A stretch of 64,000 nucleotides of DNA from Siphonodentalium dalli (taxonomy: Eukaryota > Mollusca > Scaphopoda > Gadilida > Siphonodentaliidae): NCBI GenBank assembly GCA_032622095.1, contig CP136063.1, positions 217,267,982 to 217,331,981 on the forward strand, read 5' to 3'. The notes under the pieces were generated by a model. It had not been told where the DNA came from. It worked only from the letters and a program-made list of their open reading frames with translations, and did not search any database. Within the stretch, counting starts at the first letter, position 1. Each line of letters opens with the position of its first letter. The translations under genes were made by a program, and so were the position numbers. This document shows positions 13,901 to 24,200 of this stretch, piece after piece.

Positions 13901-16900
13901 AAAAAGCACAATTTTCCACCACCAGTCATGTTCAGGCCCCATTTTCATTCTCAGTTTTAGGGGTCTGGTGTTGCAAACTTGGATCAGCTATGGAAGACTG
14001 TACAAGATTCTTTCCATGAGAGAACTTCTGGTGATGTGAGGACATTGAGTCCAGATCTGATCAGCTGAGCATCAAGCGCATGACTTTATCAGCACATTGA
14101 AGACTAAAATATGACATTTTCAGGTCTGCAAGGGTGATCCAAGATAACTGGATGTGGGTGTATATTGAATTAGTTGAATAAAGATATGCTCTCTTTGAAT
14201 TGCTGAAGCATTTTCTTAAATGTGTCCAAGTTTTAGTGCTATTAAGCTTCAAATGGCCATACCCACCAGTGGAAATGACACACTTTTATGATATATATCT
14301 GTATATCACTGGCTATAAAATCCAAAATACTTGTTAGATTAGCTTCTTATAACAATTGATATATGTGTCGTTGACATGCTCATGTTATGGGTCATTTGCA
14401 TTATCATGTGACTATTACCACCTTGAAAAAGTTTGAAAATACCTTGAAAAATTGGCATTTTTTATGAAAATCTTAGTATTTTTTTGGCTGATGTACATGT
14501 AAGTGAAAGAAGACATCAGCAGCAAGAATAGCCACACCATACATGAGATATTCATTGGACTGAAAGACCAGGCTCTGTAAAATGCATTAAAATGCTTTAA
14601 AGTGACTCCGAGGAATCAAAAATGCCAAAAAGCTATTTTTCCCTTTAGGTTACACTGGTGTAAATGTTTTCCATAGGCCTCAATGCTAACGTTTTGGCGT
14701 ATAGTGTTGGCAATATAAATGTTGGGTCCAAAACTTTCTTTAAATCTGAAAAATTGACATTTTTGGAAACTGTTTACACAAAAAAATCATGTCTGTCTAG
14801 CAGGGAATTCGCCTTTAAATCTGATGTTTTCGTAACTAGTGTCAGAACCGCATAAAAAAATACTGTCATATTTCAGACCACACCAAAAAATTAAAACTTC
14901 ACTACAAAGGGTTAATTCCTGTGCCAATGGTTATTTTACCTATGGGAAATCATAGGGAAGAGGTGTGATGAATTTTTTATGTGAAATGCACACAAGGCTA
15001 TTGACCAATCAGGGCCCAGTGTCTATTTTATTCTCTCCTATATATTCCTCCTGCATCCGCTCCGAACCCTATTTACACCAGTGTAACCTCTAGAGGTCAC
15101 CCCGAAGATCCATATAAAGTTTGCAATCGATAAGTTGAAAATTATTGGCTATAGGGTGTGCTGCAGGTTTTAGTCATGCTAAGAGTAAAATCCAAAGCGG
15201 CTTCCTGAAGCCATGTTTTTGATAAAAAATTATTCAAATTTGATAGCTCCCATCTGGAGGCGATCCTAAAAACACTTTATGAGAGAATGCATGGCACAGA
15301 GTCTTTAGTGTCGCACCAGCGCAGCTCCTGTCATGAAAGGGCTAAATAATAAAAATACAAACCAGAATAATAGACTTTTCCTCCTGAGGGTGGAACTTTG
15401 ATCTGTTCGAAAATGGTTGGCTTAGAGCCAAGAACATTTTCATCACATCTATACTTAGTTTGTTCTGGAACACATGGAAATTCACTGTCAATCTCCTGAA
15501 AAACTGCCTTTTTATCAAACAAAGCCAAGTTTTTTTCAAAGTCAAATTCACCCATAATTGAATCGACGGGTGCACTGAAACAGTTTTCCCGATATGATGG
15601 CTTCCTCTTCGCATTCTCTATTTTCCTTGGAGTAGAAGATTTCCTTCCATTACGGCTTTCTGAAAAAAAGAAAAAAAATAGAAGTCATTGAGGAAGTTGC
15701 CACTCTCCAATAAACTGAGCACAAAGTGATTTGATCATTAAATGTGATTTTTCTACATGTAGACAGCCCTCTTAATTCAGATTGTTTGGCACCGGCAATC
15801 CACTATGGCAACCCTCTGCCATGGTCCAGTTTGCTTCAGCAAATGGCTTCAGCATTGCTGATTGCCGTAGCCAATTATGAGTGTGATATTGTATGGTCAG
15901 TATTTTTATATCAAACTACAGTCATCGCTGAGCCTGATTAAATATTATCATCACATAGTGAAATAAGAGGCAAAACTAATAAATGTAAAAGCAATGACAT
16001 ACAGTTACTTTTTCTTTCATGTTTGTTATAGCCGATCAAGGTGGTGAGTTTGTAGCAAAGTGTTAAGAAATATTGGACAGTGAAGTATTAAAATAATTAA
16101 TATTCGATGAGGAATGATATCATAAGATGATGTGGAAAGAAAATTTGCTAAAGAGCTGTGCACAGTAATGCCCAAAGTAATTGACCACTTAACCACAGCA
16201 GAATTATGGGTAATTTTTCAGGATTTAGTCGGAAATATGGTTTGTTGCCATTAATCGGAAATGTCTCGCCGAGAGCTTTCCAATGAATGGCAACAAGCCA
16301 TATTTCTAACTAAATCCTGAAAAATTACCCATAATTCTGCTGTGGTTAAGTGGTCAATTACTTTGGGCATTACTGTATGACCTTTGTGTTAACCCTTCCA
16401 TGACTGGAGCTTCCTGAAATTTTGGGAAAACCATGTGCCATTGAATTCTATTATATATATGGGTATCTCTTAGGGAGCCTCGCATATATAAGAGAATACA
16501 TTGGCCTAACAGTATTTACCTTGACCTTGTAATGGTGATGTGCGGTTTTGAAATTTCATTTCGGTTTTGTTTCAGTATGGTTTTTTGTAGAAAAACCAGG
16601 TTTTTGTTTCGGTTATGGTTTCACTCAATACACCAATCTGCAATGACTATATGCATAGAGCAGATGGTATAATACATGTATATGAGAAAATATTTCCAGT
16701 GATTTTCCAGTGATTTCTATAGTCTATGTGGCAATATGTGCCATTATCACTCATATGACGCCTAAATGTTCCAAATTGAAACTGCTAATGGTGGCAAATA
16801 GCAGCTGACAAGAGCGTGCACTAACCACACACCTTGTAAAAGCAACATTTAGCGATGTCGGTTAATTGAAATCGGAAGCATAAGTTTTATAGAATAAATC

Positions 16901-18983
16901 AGTTGCGGCTTAGTTTTTAAATAAAACCGAAAAGAAACAGAGAAACCATAAAACCTCACAGTACTACTTGTAAGCCAGTGCATTATCTTATATATGCAAG
17001 ACTCCTAATGGGAGACTAGCATATATAAGATAATCCACTGGCACATGATCTTTGATGCTGCACCAGCGCAGCTCCCATTATGAAAGGGTTAATGTTAAAT
17101 ATAGAAAAACGCAACGGTACCTTTCATACTGATGTTTGTGTTGAAGCAAAATGCCTGAATTGAAGGACACTACATACTAACTCACCAGAATTCCGTCGCC
17201 CACATTCCCCGTTAGTATATGAACCATCATCTTTAATAGGAGAAGGCGGGTAATTCCTACCATTAGAAACATGGTATCCATTCATATTTCTTGGATGCAA
17301 ATTTTCCTTGTTTGGAGTACGTCGGTGACTGTACCCATTTGACAATTGTTCTGGACTATTTGATCCACATTTTGATTCTATTACTGGCACAGATTCTGCA
17401 AACTCAAAGTCATCTACTTGTTTTGTCAGTTTGGACGGGGTAGATTTCTTGGCTACTGATTTCACAGCTTCAGTTGCTGACTTAATAATCTTCAAATCTT
17501 TAACATCTTGTGCACTGTTCATAAGAAATAAAAAAAAACTTAGTGTTATTTTTTGTAGTCACTCGATGATGTACATGTATATATCAATCAAGTAATAGGT
17601 GAGCGTGCAGGCTCTTTTATACTGTTTATGAGCACTGTTATAATGTTACACTGATAACTATGATAGTGCCCAGTTATTATGTTATAAACTTAATATCAAG
17701 AAAGAAATTTTAAAACAGATGAAAACATTAAGTGCGATTCAAAGATTCATCAGCTGAGTGCTATAGTGTTTTAAATCCATTTTGGCAGGAAACTGAGATA
17801 TTGGTATCAATCGATTTTCTGTCCGAAAATGATAATCACCAGATATCATTTCTAAAATATCCCAAATTTTTCATGCTGCCACTAGCCAATGGCAAAAAGT
17901 AAATACATTTGGCTAAACAAATTTAATTTAGCAAAAAATTATGGCAAGAGGGTTTTTAATACTGTGATATCAACAATCTAGTTAGAACACATCATAGCAG
18001 GCAGATAATCCAATAATGGTGTGTTATTTAAATAAATTAGCAACTAGACCTCGAAAACTAATTCGAAAGTCACTGAACAGACAGACACAATTGACAAAAC
18101 AGAAGATGCATGGACTGTTAATGACCGTGGTTAACCCTTTACCCAACAGAATGGCCCTGTGCCAATGCATTCTCTTATATATGCGAGTCGACCATAGGTC
18201 GCCTCGCATATATAAGAGAATGCATTGGCTTAACACATATTAAAAATGATAAAATTGTCAAAGAATGTAGAAAAATATTATAAAAATTGTTAAAAAATGT
18301 AAGAAAAAATTATAAAATTGTTAAAGAATGTAAGAAAAAATGGTAAAAAGTGTTAAAAAAAAGAATTTTTTTAGGCCAATGCATTCTCTTATATATGCGA
18401 GGCGACCTATGGTCGACTCGCATATATAAGAGAATGCATTGGCACAGGGCATAACTGTAACCGTCACAATGTGGTCAATGAACTGGTTCCAATGATATCC
18501 ATATTTGTATGGTGTTATTGAGACAGACCGAAGATATTTTAGGCTGTTGAAGCTTTATTTGGGCGTTTTGGGCCGTTTTGTTGGATAAAGGGTTAAAATA
18601 TGAGTCAGAAGTTTAGTTTATGAAGTTTAGTTGAGGCTGGTATTATAAGTAATTTGTTTGTAACAGGCTCAGTGTTCGTCTCTCAAGAACAATTACATCA
18701 CTATGCACTAAACATTTATTAATAAAAGTCCATTAAAATATATATTTTTATAACTGATGGAAGAATCTAATCAGTAAAAGAAAGTTAAGTTTACGCTAAT
18801 AACTTCTATTAATACTTACGCGATAGTTATGTCTGGGAACTCACATACTTGGCCATTCCGGAAAGCCTTTGTGATCGTGAGTGTGTTATCATTGTTATTC
18901 ACCGACTTCACTTGACCTTGATAAGTACCCAAAGTATCGCCACAATTAATTGAAACATGACTGCCAATCCAATCGCTAGACAT
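1743..18983 (-). CDS. EDC3: EDC3, enhancer of mRNA decapping 3 (five exons, 3' end off window)
   Basis: Cytoplasmic P-body protein that scaffolds the decapping enzyme DCP1/DCP2 and the helicase DDX6. Coding exons by direct reading: 18983-18820, 17514-17186, 15659-15363, 7039-6886 and 1960-1743. All junctions are GT-AG and the phases join without a frame break, giving 387 codons. Visible domains: N-terminal LSm (from MSSDWIGSHVSINCGDTLG, residues 1 to about 65), a Ser/Lys/Asn-rich linker, the FDF motif (F203-D204-F205 followed by EKNLALFDKKAVFQEID) that in the family binds DDX6, and the start of YjeF_N (DSGLAIPSISYDL from residue 264; PTVVVLCGPH on exon 5). Vertebrate EDC3 is about 508 residues, so the last 110-120 are missing and should lie left of position 1. 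The start ATG sits 15 bases inside an exon, so a 5' UTR exon must lie upstream. Introns carry many mobile elements. Confidence 0.95.
2154..2507. mobile_element. TTAA-target MITE family B, copy 1
   Basis: TTAA flanks at 2150-2153 and 2508-2511. Termini CCCTTTACCCAACA and TGTTGGGTAAAGGG. Contains the hairpin arm CCAATGCATTCTCTTATATA at 2180-2248 and an inverted single arm near 2330-2362. About 354 bp. Confidence 0.85.
3435..3632. mobile_element. MITE family A, 5'-damaged copy
   Basis: The first hairpin is collapsed and the second is partly retained. The right end GCTCCCGTCATGAAAGAG is followed by TTAA. Confidence 0.7.
4020..4275. mobile_element. TTAA-target MITE family A, near-complete copy
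   Basis: Left end CCCTTCAATGACTGGAGC, right end GCAGCTCCCGTCATGAAA followed by TTAA (4276-4279). Two hairpins of about 70 bp (4064-4132 and about 4161-4232), each with arms of the CCAATGCATTCTCTTATATA type. Confidence 0.82.
4380..4604. mobile_element. MITE family A, 3'-truncated copy
   Basis: Starts TTCATGACTGGAGCTTCC and holds both hairpins in diverged form; the right TTAA end is missing. It lies about 100 bp after the previous copy, in the same orientation. Confidence 0.7.
4790..5910 (+). repeat. Interspersed repeat ending GACTATAGCTTCGTCTCAGG
   Basis: Begins with AAGACAGTCAAAGACTGTGG, then repeated monomers (GAACAAATCTGAA, AGTCACCAAAGGACCC, CCAAATATGAAC, GAGTTATGGCCC), then GGACGGACAGACAG and the CTCAGGTGAGCT tail. 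Related copies: 6280-6857 (+), 55660-56040 (-), 61400-62400 (-, degenerate). No protein. Confidence 0.75.
6280..6857 (+). repeat. Second copy of the CTCAGGTGAGCT-tailed repeat
   Basis: Three monomers, then GGACGGACGGACAGACGACG and GACTATAGCTCCACCAGAGA. It ends 29 bases before EDC3 exon 4. Confidence 0.75.
6886..7039 (-). CDS. EDC3: EDC3 coding exon 4: start of YjeF_N domain
   Basis: Acceptor TTTTTATAG before 7039, donor GTATGA from 6885. Encodes residues 264-314 plus two bases. DSGLAIPSISYDL and GRSASEMVLQLLGG match the beginning of the EDC3 YjeF_N (dimerisation) domain. The acceptor and the first 11 exon bases are part of the proximal unit of a 45-bp tandem array, so splice-site choice here is ambiguous. 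Confidence 0.92.
7031..7442 (-). repeat. 45-bp tandem array copying the EDC3 exon-4 3' splice site
   Basis: Nine units start at 7031, 7076, 7121, 7166, 7211, 7256, 7301, 7346 and 7391 (the last is 46 bp), then a partial unit stops at the element insertion at 7443. On the minus strand each unit holds a pyrimidine tract, TATAG, and 11 bases of exon 4. The variants TATAA and TGTAA alternate between units, suggesting amplification of 90-bp dimers. The minus strand is open through the eight proximal units as a 15-residue repeat (DSGLTFIHHVTFLFI). Confidence 0.93.
9455..9970. mobile_element. Fragment of a hAT-like repeat (relative of 25424-26667)
   Basis: Shares long similar stretches with the element at 25424-26667: the CAGTGTT start, ACCCCAAATGGAGAC, GTTAGGCGACGAAAG, and TCAATGGTTACGTAATGTGT. 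The right end is missing. Confidence 0.65.
10004..10498. mobile_element. TTAA-target MITE, copy 1
   Basis: About 495 bp, flanked by TTAA (10000-10003 and 10499-10502), with ends AGGTACGG and its approximate complement TGCCT. A near-identical copy lies at 24201-24694. Two insertions sharing the same ends define the element; piggyBac or Kolobok type by target. Confidence 0.8.
11322..11403 (-). repeat. Distal two units of the 45-bp array
   Basis: Two further units (CTGTCTATAAAAAG core at 11321 and 11367) with the same order as the 7031-7442 array. They are separated from it by the element at 7443-11316 and are more diverged. Confidence 0.85.
11403..12366. repeat. Tandem-like monomers of the TCTAGAGGTCACC family
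   Basis: Four to five diverged monomers of roughly 200 bp, with AAATCCAAGATGGCTG, CCCATCTAGAGGTCACC and CTGCAGGGTGTGC recurring. It fills an EDC3 intron; function unknown. Confidence 0.75.
12370..12761. mobile_element. TA-target MITE, 5'-truncated copy
   Basis: Matches 14705-15088 of the full copy. The right end ACACCAGTGTAACC is followed by TA (12762-12763); the left end is lost. Confidence 0.7.
12835..13815. repeat. Array of about five ~185-bp monomers ending in GGACG runs
   Basis: Recurring units: GGGGCATAACTC, AAATTGGCGGACGGAA, GTTATCATCCGGACAACAAA, TTTCTAAGTCAAA. It starts near GGGCGTGCAATATACGCCC and ends with GGACGCCCGGACG strings and AAAGGGCGTATAA. Repeats of this style are common in mollusc and other invertebrate genomes; no protein is encoded. 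Confidence 0.75.
14648..15088. mobile_element. TA-target MITE, full copy
   Basis: The left terminus GGTTACACTGGTGTAAAT pairs with the right terminus ATTTACACCAGTGTAACC. TA precedes the left end; TC follows the right end. The length is about 441 bp. It lies next to a TCTAGAGGTCACC repeat. Confidence 0.75.
15089..15262. repeat. TCTAGAGGTCACC repeat fragment
   Basis: One monomer of the family seen at 1-300 and 11403-12366, adjoining the MITE at 14648-15088. Confidence 0.6.
15272..15340. mobile_element. MITE family A, right-end remnant
   Basis: Only the last arm and the terminal GCAGCTCCTGTCATGAAAGG remain, just 3' of EDC3 exon 3. Confidence 0.6.
15363..15659 (-). CDS. EDC3: EDC3 coding exon 3: FDF motif
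   Basis: Acceptor TTTCAG before 15659, donor GTTTGT from 15362. Encodes residues 165-263, with the FDF motif at 203-205 and the conserved NLALFDKKAVFQEID helix, the DDX6/Me31B-binding element of the family. A split codon (G from this exon, AC from exon 4) makes Asp264. Confidence 0.94.
15768..15883 (+). repeat. Short repeat with GATTGCCGTAGCCAATTATGA
   Basis: About 110 bp starting CCTCTTAATTCAGATTGTTTGG; an inverted copy lies at 52905-53010. No coding potential. Confidence 0.6.
16163..16375. mobile_element. Mariner-type (TA) palindromic MITE, copy 1
   Basis: CAGTAATGCCCAAAGTAAT at the left pairs along nearly 100 bases with the right half ending GGGCATTACTG, followed by TA. Copies at 20718, 24011 and 37608 share the arm TTAACCACAGCAGAATTATG. 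Confidence 0.83.
16393..17088. mobile_element. TTAA-target MITE family A, interrupted copy
   Basis: TTAA at 16389-16392 and 17089-17092. Termini CCCTTCCATGACTGGAGC and GCTCCCATTATGAAAGGG. Two hairpins flank the hAT insertion at 16533-16965. Confidence 0.82.
16533..16965. mobile_element. 433-bp hAT element nested in a family A MITE
   Basis: Flanks CCTTGTAA (16525-16532) and ACTTGTAA (16966-16973) are an 8-bp duplication with one change. Ends TGGTGATGTGCGGTTTT and the complement TAGTACTGTGAGGTTTT are related to the 19292-19908 element. The host MITE reads through on both sides. Confidence 0.78.
17186..17514 (-). CDS. EDC3: EDC3 coding exon 2: end of LSm and basic linker
   Basis: Acceptor ...GAACAG before 17514, donor GTGAGT from 17185. 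Encodes residues 55-164, beginning AAQDVKDLKII, which continues the LSm domain as in vertebrate EDC3. It is followed by a low-complexity, Lys/Ser/Asn-rich linker. An in-frame ATG at 17522 lies in the intron side of the acceptor and is not the start. Confidence 0.93.
18135..18592. mobile_element. TTAA-target MITE family B, copy 2
   Basis: Same ends as 2154-2507 with TTAA on both sides (18131-18134, 18593-18596). It is longer because the inner AT-rich segment is duplicated and the second hairpin is complete. It sits between EDC3 exons 1 and 2. Confidence 0.85.
18820..18983 (-). CDS. EDC3: EDC3 coding exon 1: LSm domain
   Basis: Encodes residues 1-54 plus two bases of codon 55. Start ATG at 18983-18981. 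The reading MSSDWIGSHVSINCGDTLG then TYQGQVKSVNNNDNTLTI is the typical EDC3 LSm fold, which in the family contacts short helical motifs of DCP2. The donor GTAAGT begins at 18819. No frame breaks. Confidence 0.95.
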
Positions 18984-18998
18984 AGCTGTGTAGTGTAT
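18984..18998 (-). other. EDC3: EDC3 5' UTR segment directly after a 3' splice site
   Basis: Fifteen bases precede the ATG and are themselves preceded by a pyrimidine-rich tract ending in CAG (18999-19001). This indicates an upstream non-coding exon, which I could not place. Confidence 0.6.
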
Positions 18999-19281
18999 CT
19001 GAAAAAATATTGTAGAATGTCAATAAGATTATAGCCCAAATTTGAAATAAAACAAAATTACGTAGCTTGCTCTCTGGTCTAGACTAGAATATCAATTAAT
19101 ATTTACATAGCCCATCTGTGTTACACTAAATCTTGTTTGGTGATTGGTCAACTGCTAGTTGGGTCACCCGTTTCTTACCCCAATAACACAGACCGTAACA
19201 TGAACACAATGTCACAAATTGTTGACCGAATCTGATCTAATCACTAAGAGCAGTCAGCAGAATAATTGGGCATGCTTTTAA

Positions 19282-20342
19282 CCCTTTCAGTTAATGGTGG
19301 GCGGTTTTGAAATTTTGACTCTGTTACGGTTTCGGTTTCGGTTTGGACTATAAGAGTTGACTCTCGGTTTTCATTTCGGTTTTTTAAAGTAGATTGCATA
19401 TATGTGTTGAGAAGATTGTTTGATCGAAAGCATTTTAATTACATCACAAGACTCGCCTTGATGCTGGCTAATATATATTTGTCCCCTGAATGGAATAAAA
19501 TTTAAACATAAGTTCAAATTAAATAGTCACGCATAGATGGGTTCATGTTTGCTAGGTGTCTTAAACTGTTAATCGGGCATCGCTCGGCACATTCGAAGTG
19601 CATAAAATAGCACCAACAACAGGGCCTTTTTTGTCGGAGTGTTCACGCGACTGTCGAAAAAGAACAAAACGGTCGCTTACCATAATGATAACACGGTGGC
19701 TGAGTCAAAATTGACACATTGCAAAACATTATTGAACATGGGGGCCGATAATTTGACAACAGTATCAACCAACAGTATCAACTATCAAGTCGATTCAAGT
19801 GAAAAATAAACATACAAAAAAAACCGTAACGTCGGTTGGAGCAGAATCACGTCGGTCGGTATTGTTTAAAACCGAAACCGAGTTTTCTCGGTTAACCGCC
19901 CATCACTACTTTCAGTGCCAGGTCCGATTTTTGTATCAACCCATATACCCTGTGCCAATGCATTCTCTTATATATGCGAGTCGACCATAGGTCGCCTCGC
20001 ATATATAAGAGAATGCATTGGCCTAACAATTTTTCATCATTTGTTATTATTTTTTACAATTTTTTACAATTTTAATAATTTTTTCTTATATTCTTTAATA
20101 GACTTATTTTGTAGGTTTTGTGCCAGGGAATCTTACGTTTTTCATGGGCATCAAAATTATTACTATGAATACTTGGTGATAGTTTTGAGTTATAACATGC
20201 CCTATAGCATGCTTAAGCATACTCAAAAAAAATTCAACCAAAAAAAAAAAACAATCGAAAAAAAATTTTAAAACAAATTTTAGGGCCGATTTTACAGAAC
20301 GTAAATTAGGGCCGATGAGATCGGCCCGTGGCACTCAAAGAG
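19282..20342. mobile_element. TTAA-target MITE family C, interrupted by a hAT element
   Basis: TTAA flanks at 19278-19281 and 20343-20346. Termini CCCTTTCAGTGCCAGG and the complement of CTCTTTGAGTGCCACG. The hairpin module lies at 19954-20022. The element at 19292-19908 is inserted eight to ten bases inside the left end. Confidence 0.78.
19292..19908. mobile_element. 617-bp hAT non-autonomous element nested in a MITE
   Basis: 8-bp duplication CTTTCAGT at 19284-19291 and 19909-19916. Ends TAATGGTGGGCGGTTTTG and the complement TAGTGATGGGCGGTTAAC. The interior has repeats of CGGTTTCGGTTT. No frame of note. Confidence 0.85.
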
Positions 20343-20717
20343 TTAAAAGTTCACCCAAACTGCATCTGAAGCCTGTTATTTAGTCGATCACGTTAACGTT
20401 GTTAAGTGCTTGAAAATCTTATATAGGGCTGACTTAATGTGCTGTGTGGGCTAGTCTAAAATTCTCGTTCGGCATATTTTACGGGAATAAATCATCAAAA
20501 AGCTACCGGTATATAAATATAAGAAATGAATGTAGTGGGTGTGTGTGTTATTGGGGGATACGGCACTGTGGTCGTTGGGGATACAGGGTGTTGATTTCAA
20601 TTTCAATTTTTTGGCTCAATCAATTTGATTTTTAGCAAATTGGTGTCTGTTGTTCTTGACAATTCAAGGTCCATTAATGTTAGATGATTCGAGTACCACC
20701 ATTGCTGGTACTATATA

Positions 20718-20863
20718 CAGTAATGCCCTAAGTAATCGACTCCTTAACCACAGCAGAATTGTGAGAGCCTTCCGATGAATGGCAACAAGCCATATTTCCG
20801 ACTTAATCCTGAAAAGTTACCCATATATTCTGCTGTGGATAAGGATTATTTAGGGCATTACTG
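20718..20863. mobile_element. Mariner-type palindromic MITE, copy 2
   Basis: TA on both sides (20716-20717, 20864-20865). Shortened left arm. Confidence 0.8.
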
Positions 20864-21960
20864 TAGTTTACTGAAGAAATATACAACACAAAGTAACCAG
20901 TTCCCTATTGATCGCTATCTGTATTTTAGAGTTCTTCACTGAAATGACAATAAAGATGCCTGTCTCCTGTTTTAGCTTTTCTGTAAACAGAACTATTTCA
21001 ATACACCGTATCTCGCAGGGTGACTTGGCGTTGCCCAGGTAAAAGTAATGTGGAACCCTCTGCTGTTGACATTTGGTGGGAATAGAGAATATCTTTGCCC
21101 AGAGTATTATTCTCCAAAATTTTATACCCAAATGGGCATTACAAAACGTCATTTCAATAGATGGATTATAAGCAGTGGCTCAGCTTGTTGGAATGATTGC
21201 CATTTCTTTTCGTGATTAATTCGTCATGCGAGTAAAGAAGTATGTATTTACAACTGCAAATACTTGATGTTTTATTTTTTTAAATTATGCAATCGACATG
21301 GTTGAAATTCTTGGTAATAGTAGATGATTGTCATATTCTTCCAGATTGAATAATGCCTGAGTACTCACTGATCAGATTCGATAATGCCTGAGTATTCACT
21401 AAATTGACACACAGTTTGACTTTAAAAAGTAACCAAACATTCTATAGGGTTAAATTTTCTATTGGCAATTTTGTTTTTATCAATTTTGGTGCAGCGACTC
21501 AGCCCCAACTCAGATGGTGAACTTTGTCATCTTCAAACAACACCAATATCATGTAAATGCCTAATATAAATTAAGAGGAAATTTCGTAACCATAATTGTT
21601 TTATCAATTCTGGTGTCTCTACATATATCTCCCCATCCCCAAGATCACTCAGGGCCAGGAGCTTACATCATAAATTGGTCGAAAATAGCAGCAATATGTC
21701 TCACATATCACAGTGAGTTCTCACCAATGAGCTGTGTGTCAGTTTTTGCTTCTCACTATGAATGCCGTGATTGTCGTCCCCATATAAGTATGACAGTTGA
21801 AAATATGTAAGTGTTCAAGTGACTTAATTTGGTCACCATTTTTCAAGGTAGTGAAATTTGAAGGCCAAAATCTTACGGAAATGAATCTGTTCGATATAAA
21901 TTTTTGAAGTATCCAGGACGAGTTATTGGGAGATCTCATTAGTCCAATAGATAGCTGATA

Positions 21961-22743
21961 CAGGGTTGCCAATAGGTACTGGTACGGGTACCGGAACCGA
22001 CAGTAATCAGGAATTAAATCGGTACCGGTTCTGATGTCGAGTACCGATGGTTCTCGGTACTGATTGTTGATTTCTATTAATATACCTCTTAACGAATATA
22101 AAATGCCATAATGATTCTTATGATCACATGAGTGACATCTATTGAGTTTTATTTTCCCTTGTTTTAACTTTTATTGTGATATAAAGTTAATGTCACAGAC
22201 GCAGTGTATTTGACTATTTTCTCTCAAAATCTATTCCAAATTTTCGAACTAGCCAACTACAACTAGGCTTACTGGAAACGACTTTGGTCTCATTGGGTGA
22301 CATCATTTATGAAATTACAACATGCAAGTAATATGGCCGATTAGTGAGCTCTCTAATTAATTAGTAATAATTACCACACAAATAATATGGTGTACCGTGT
22401 ATCCATACAAGCCTACAATGTTAGCCAGCCCAGTAGTCAAACATACATGTCTACATTCGTTCCACTCTGTATTCATGCTTTTTTTAAATCCTCCCTTTGC
22501 GACTTGCCGAAAACCGCCGCAGACAACAAATTAATCGCAAATGTCCTTGCGATTTTTATTTTCGTTGTTTGACTAAACATCGAACTTAACGAATAATTGA
22601 TGATGGAACCCCACAAAATGAAAGTTATTTGCAGTATAAAAGTCCACTAAATGAGTACCGATACCGAACCGGTTTGTAGTACTGAACATCAGTACGGAAC
22701 CGGTACCGAAAGTTGTGGTACCGTTGGTACTTTGGCAACCCTG
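21961..22743. mobile_element. 783-bp hAT non-autonomous element
   Basis: 8-bp duplication AGCTGATA (21953-21960, 22744-22751). Ends CAGGGTTGCCAATAGGTAC and the complement CAGGGTTGCCAAAGTACC. GGTACCG-rich subterminal stretches on both sides. No transposase frame. Confidence 0.9.
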
Positions 22744-22751
22744 AGCTGATA

Positions 22752-24008
22752 TCTCCCCTCCCCCATTCATGACACGAGCCTCAACTTTTGACATCATTAA
22801 ACTACATGATGTCTATATATAAGTTTGGTGGATATCGGCGACTTTAGTGTCCCCCCCCCTCCTTCCCATCTCACAATTTGGCGTTTTTAAACCACACAAT
22901 TAGATTCCTTGTATCATGGAGAAGAATATAAATTTTCTGGAAATTGCAGTAACAATATTGGTGCCCCTCCCCAACCCTGACTCAAACAGCACCACTTTTG
23001 ACATCTTGTAACCAAACCATTAGACTCATGATATCATGGAGATGATAATGCACAAGTTCAAGATGGTGGAAATTGGCGACAAATAAATTTCATAGATTGT
23101 GTTGCCCCTCCCCTTTTCTGTCCTTGACACCAATAGCAATCACTTTAGAAAATTTTCACCTGCACCATTTTATCTTCCTCGTAAAAAGTTATCCCTGTTA
23201 GACCCCTTTGGTGACATCTAGATGGTCCCCCGTTAATTTCTATAGAACACAGACAAACAGACATTCTCAAATATAGACAGAGATAGAAGATAGATTAAAA
23301 TTAATAACAAACTGACATATTTTTTCATGTTAAACATTGTGATAAAGGTTTTACAGGTTTCTATATCTTTAACACATAATTTGAGGTAAAAGCCTATCAG
23401 TGTCCAGTATTTAATTACCCCCAACACCTCTAACACTGAGACAAATGCCATGGCTAACAGATTGGCTTTAGCATTGCTTGAAAATTAATTAACTCTCATG
23501 CCCCCTAAGCATTTGTCAACACACTGTAGACAATCAAGTAGGCATGCCTCACACAAAGGGAAGCATTTATGTTTATATAGGCTGATCTCAGCTCAATATT
23601 TCTGGAAAGTTTCCTGCCCAAATACAAAGAGAATGTGTGGTGTTTGTATAATCTGGACAATGACATGCGTTTGTTATTATTTACATACTAGTAAGCAACT
23701 GTTAGTGACATTTAATGTTATTAGCGACCCACAGTTGGTAGTGAATTCCCGATGACTCCTGACAATTTTGTTTACTATTTATTTTATATTCCTGTCAAAG
23801 CAACATTTGTTCATAATTATTATCAGCAATAAATGCCAAGTATTTCAAATTATTAAATTTATAAATTCTGTATCATGCTCAAACAGTTCTATTGGTGACG
23901 ATATTTGGTCATACCTTGATATCATTTTCAGTATTGTAGTAGGTATTAAAATCCCGATATCGTGAATCCCTAGTAAAAGGAGCAATTAAATATTTATCAT
24001 AATGTTAA
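22752..24008. other. Unassigned intergenic DNA
   Basis: Contains loose repeats of the form CCCCTCCC...TTTTGACATCTTGTAACCA...ATGGAGAT (about 22760-23215), which look like diverged monomers. I see no gene or RNA. Confidence 0.5.
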
Positions 24009-24010
24009 TA

Positions 24011-24185
24011 CAGTAATGCCCTAAATAATTGACTCCTTAACCACAGCAGAATTATGGGTAACTTTTTAGGATTTAGTCAGAAATATGCTTGTTGCCATTC
24101 ATCGCAAAGCTCTCACTGAGAGCTTCCCGATGAATGGCAACAGGCCATATTTCCGACTAAATCCTGCAAAATTAGAGCATTACTG
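24011..24185. mobile_element. Mariner-type palindromic MITE, copy 3
   Basis: TA on both sides. The right arm has lost the CACAGCAGAATTATG part. Confidence 0.8.
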
Positions 24186-24200
24186 TACTTGAACTCTTAA

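Noticed and set aside
18016-18243. Frames on both strands over 18016-18243
   Set aside because: Antisense pair caused by the hairpin of the family B MITE.
19674-19690. Strong donor (ATG followed by GTAAGC on the minus strand) as the missing EDC3 5' exon
   Set aside because: It lies inside the hAT element at 19292-19908, so an ancestral EDC3 first exon is unlikely to end there. Without RNA data I leave the 5' exon unplaced.
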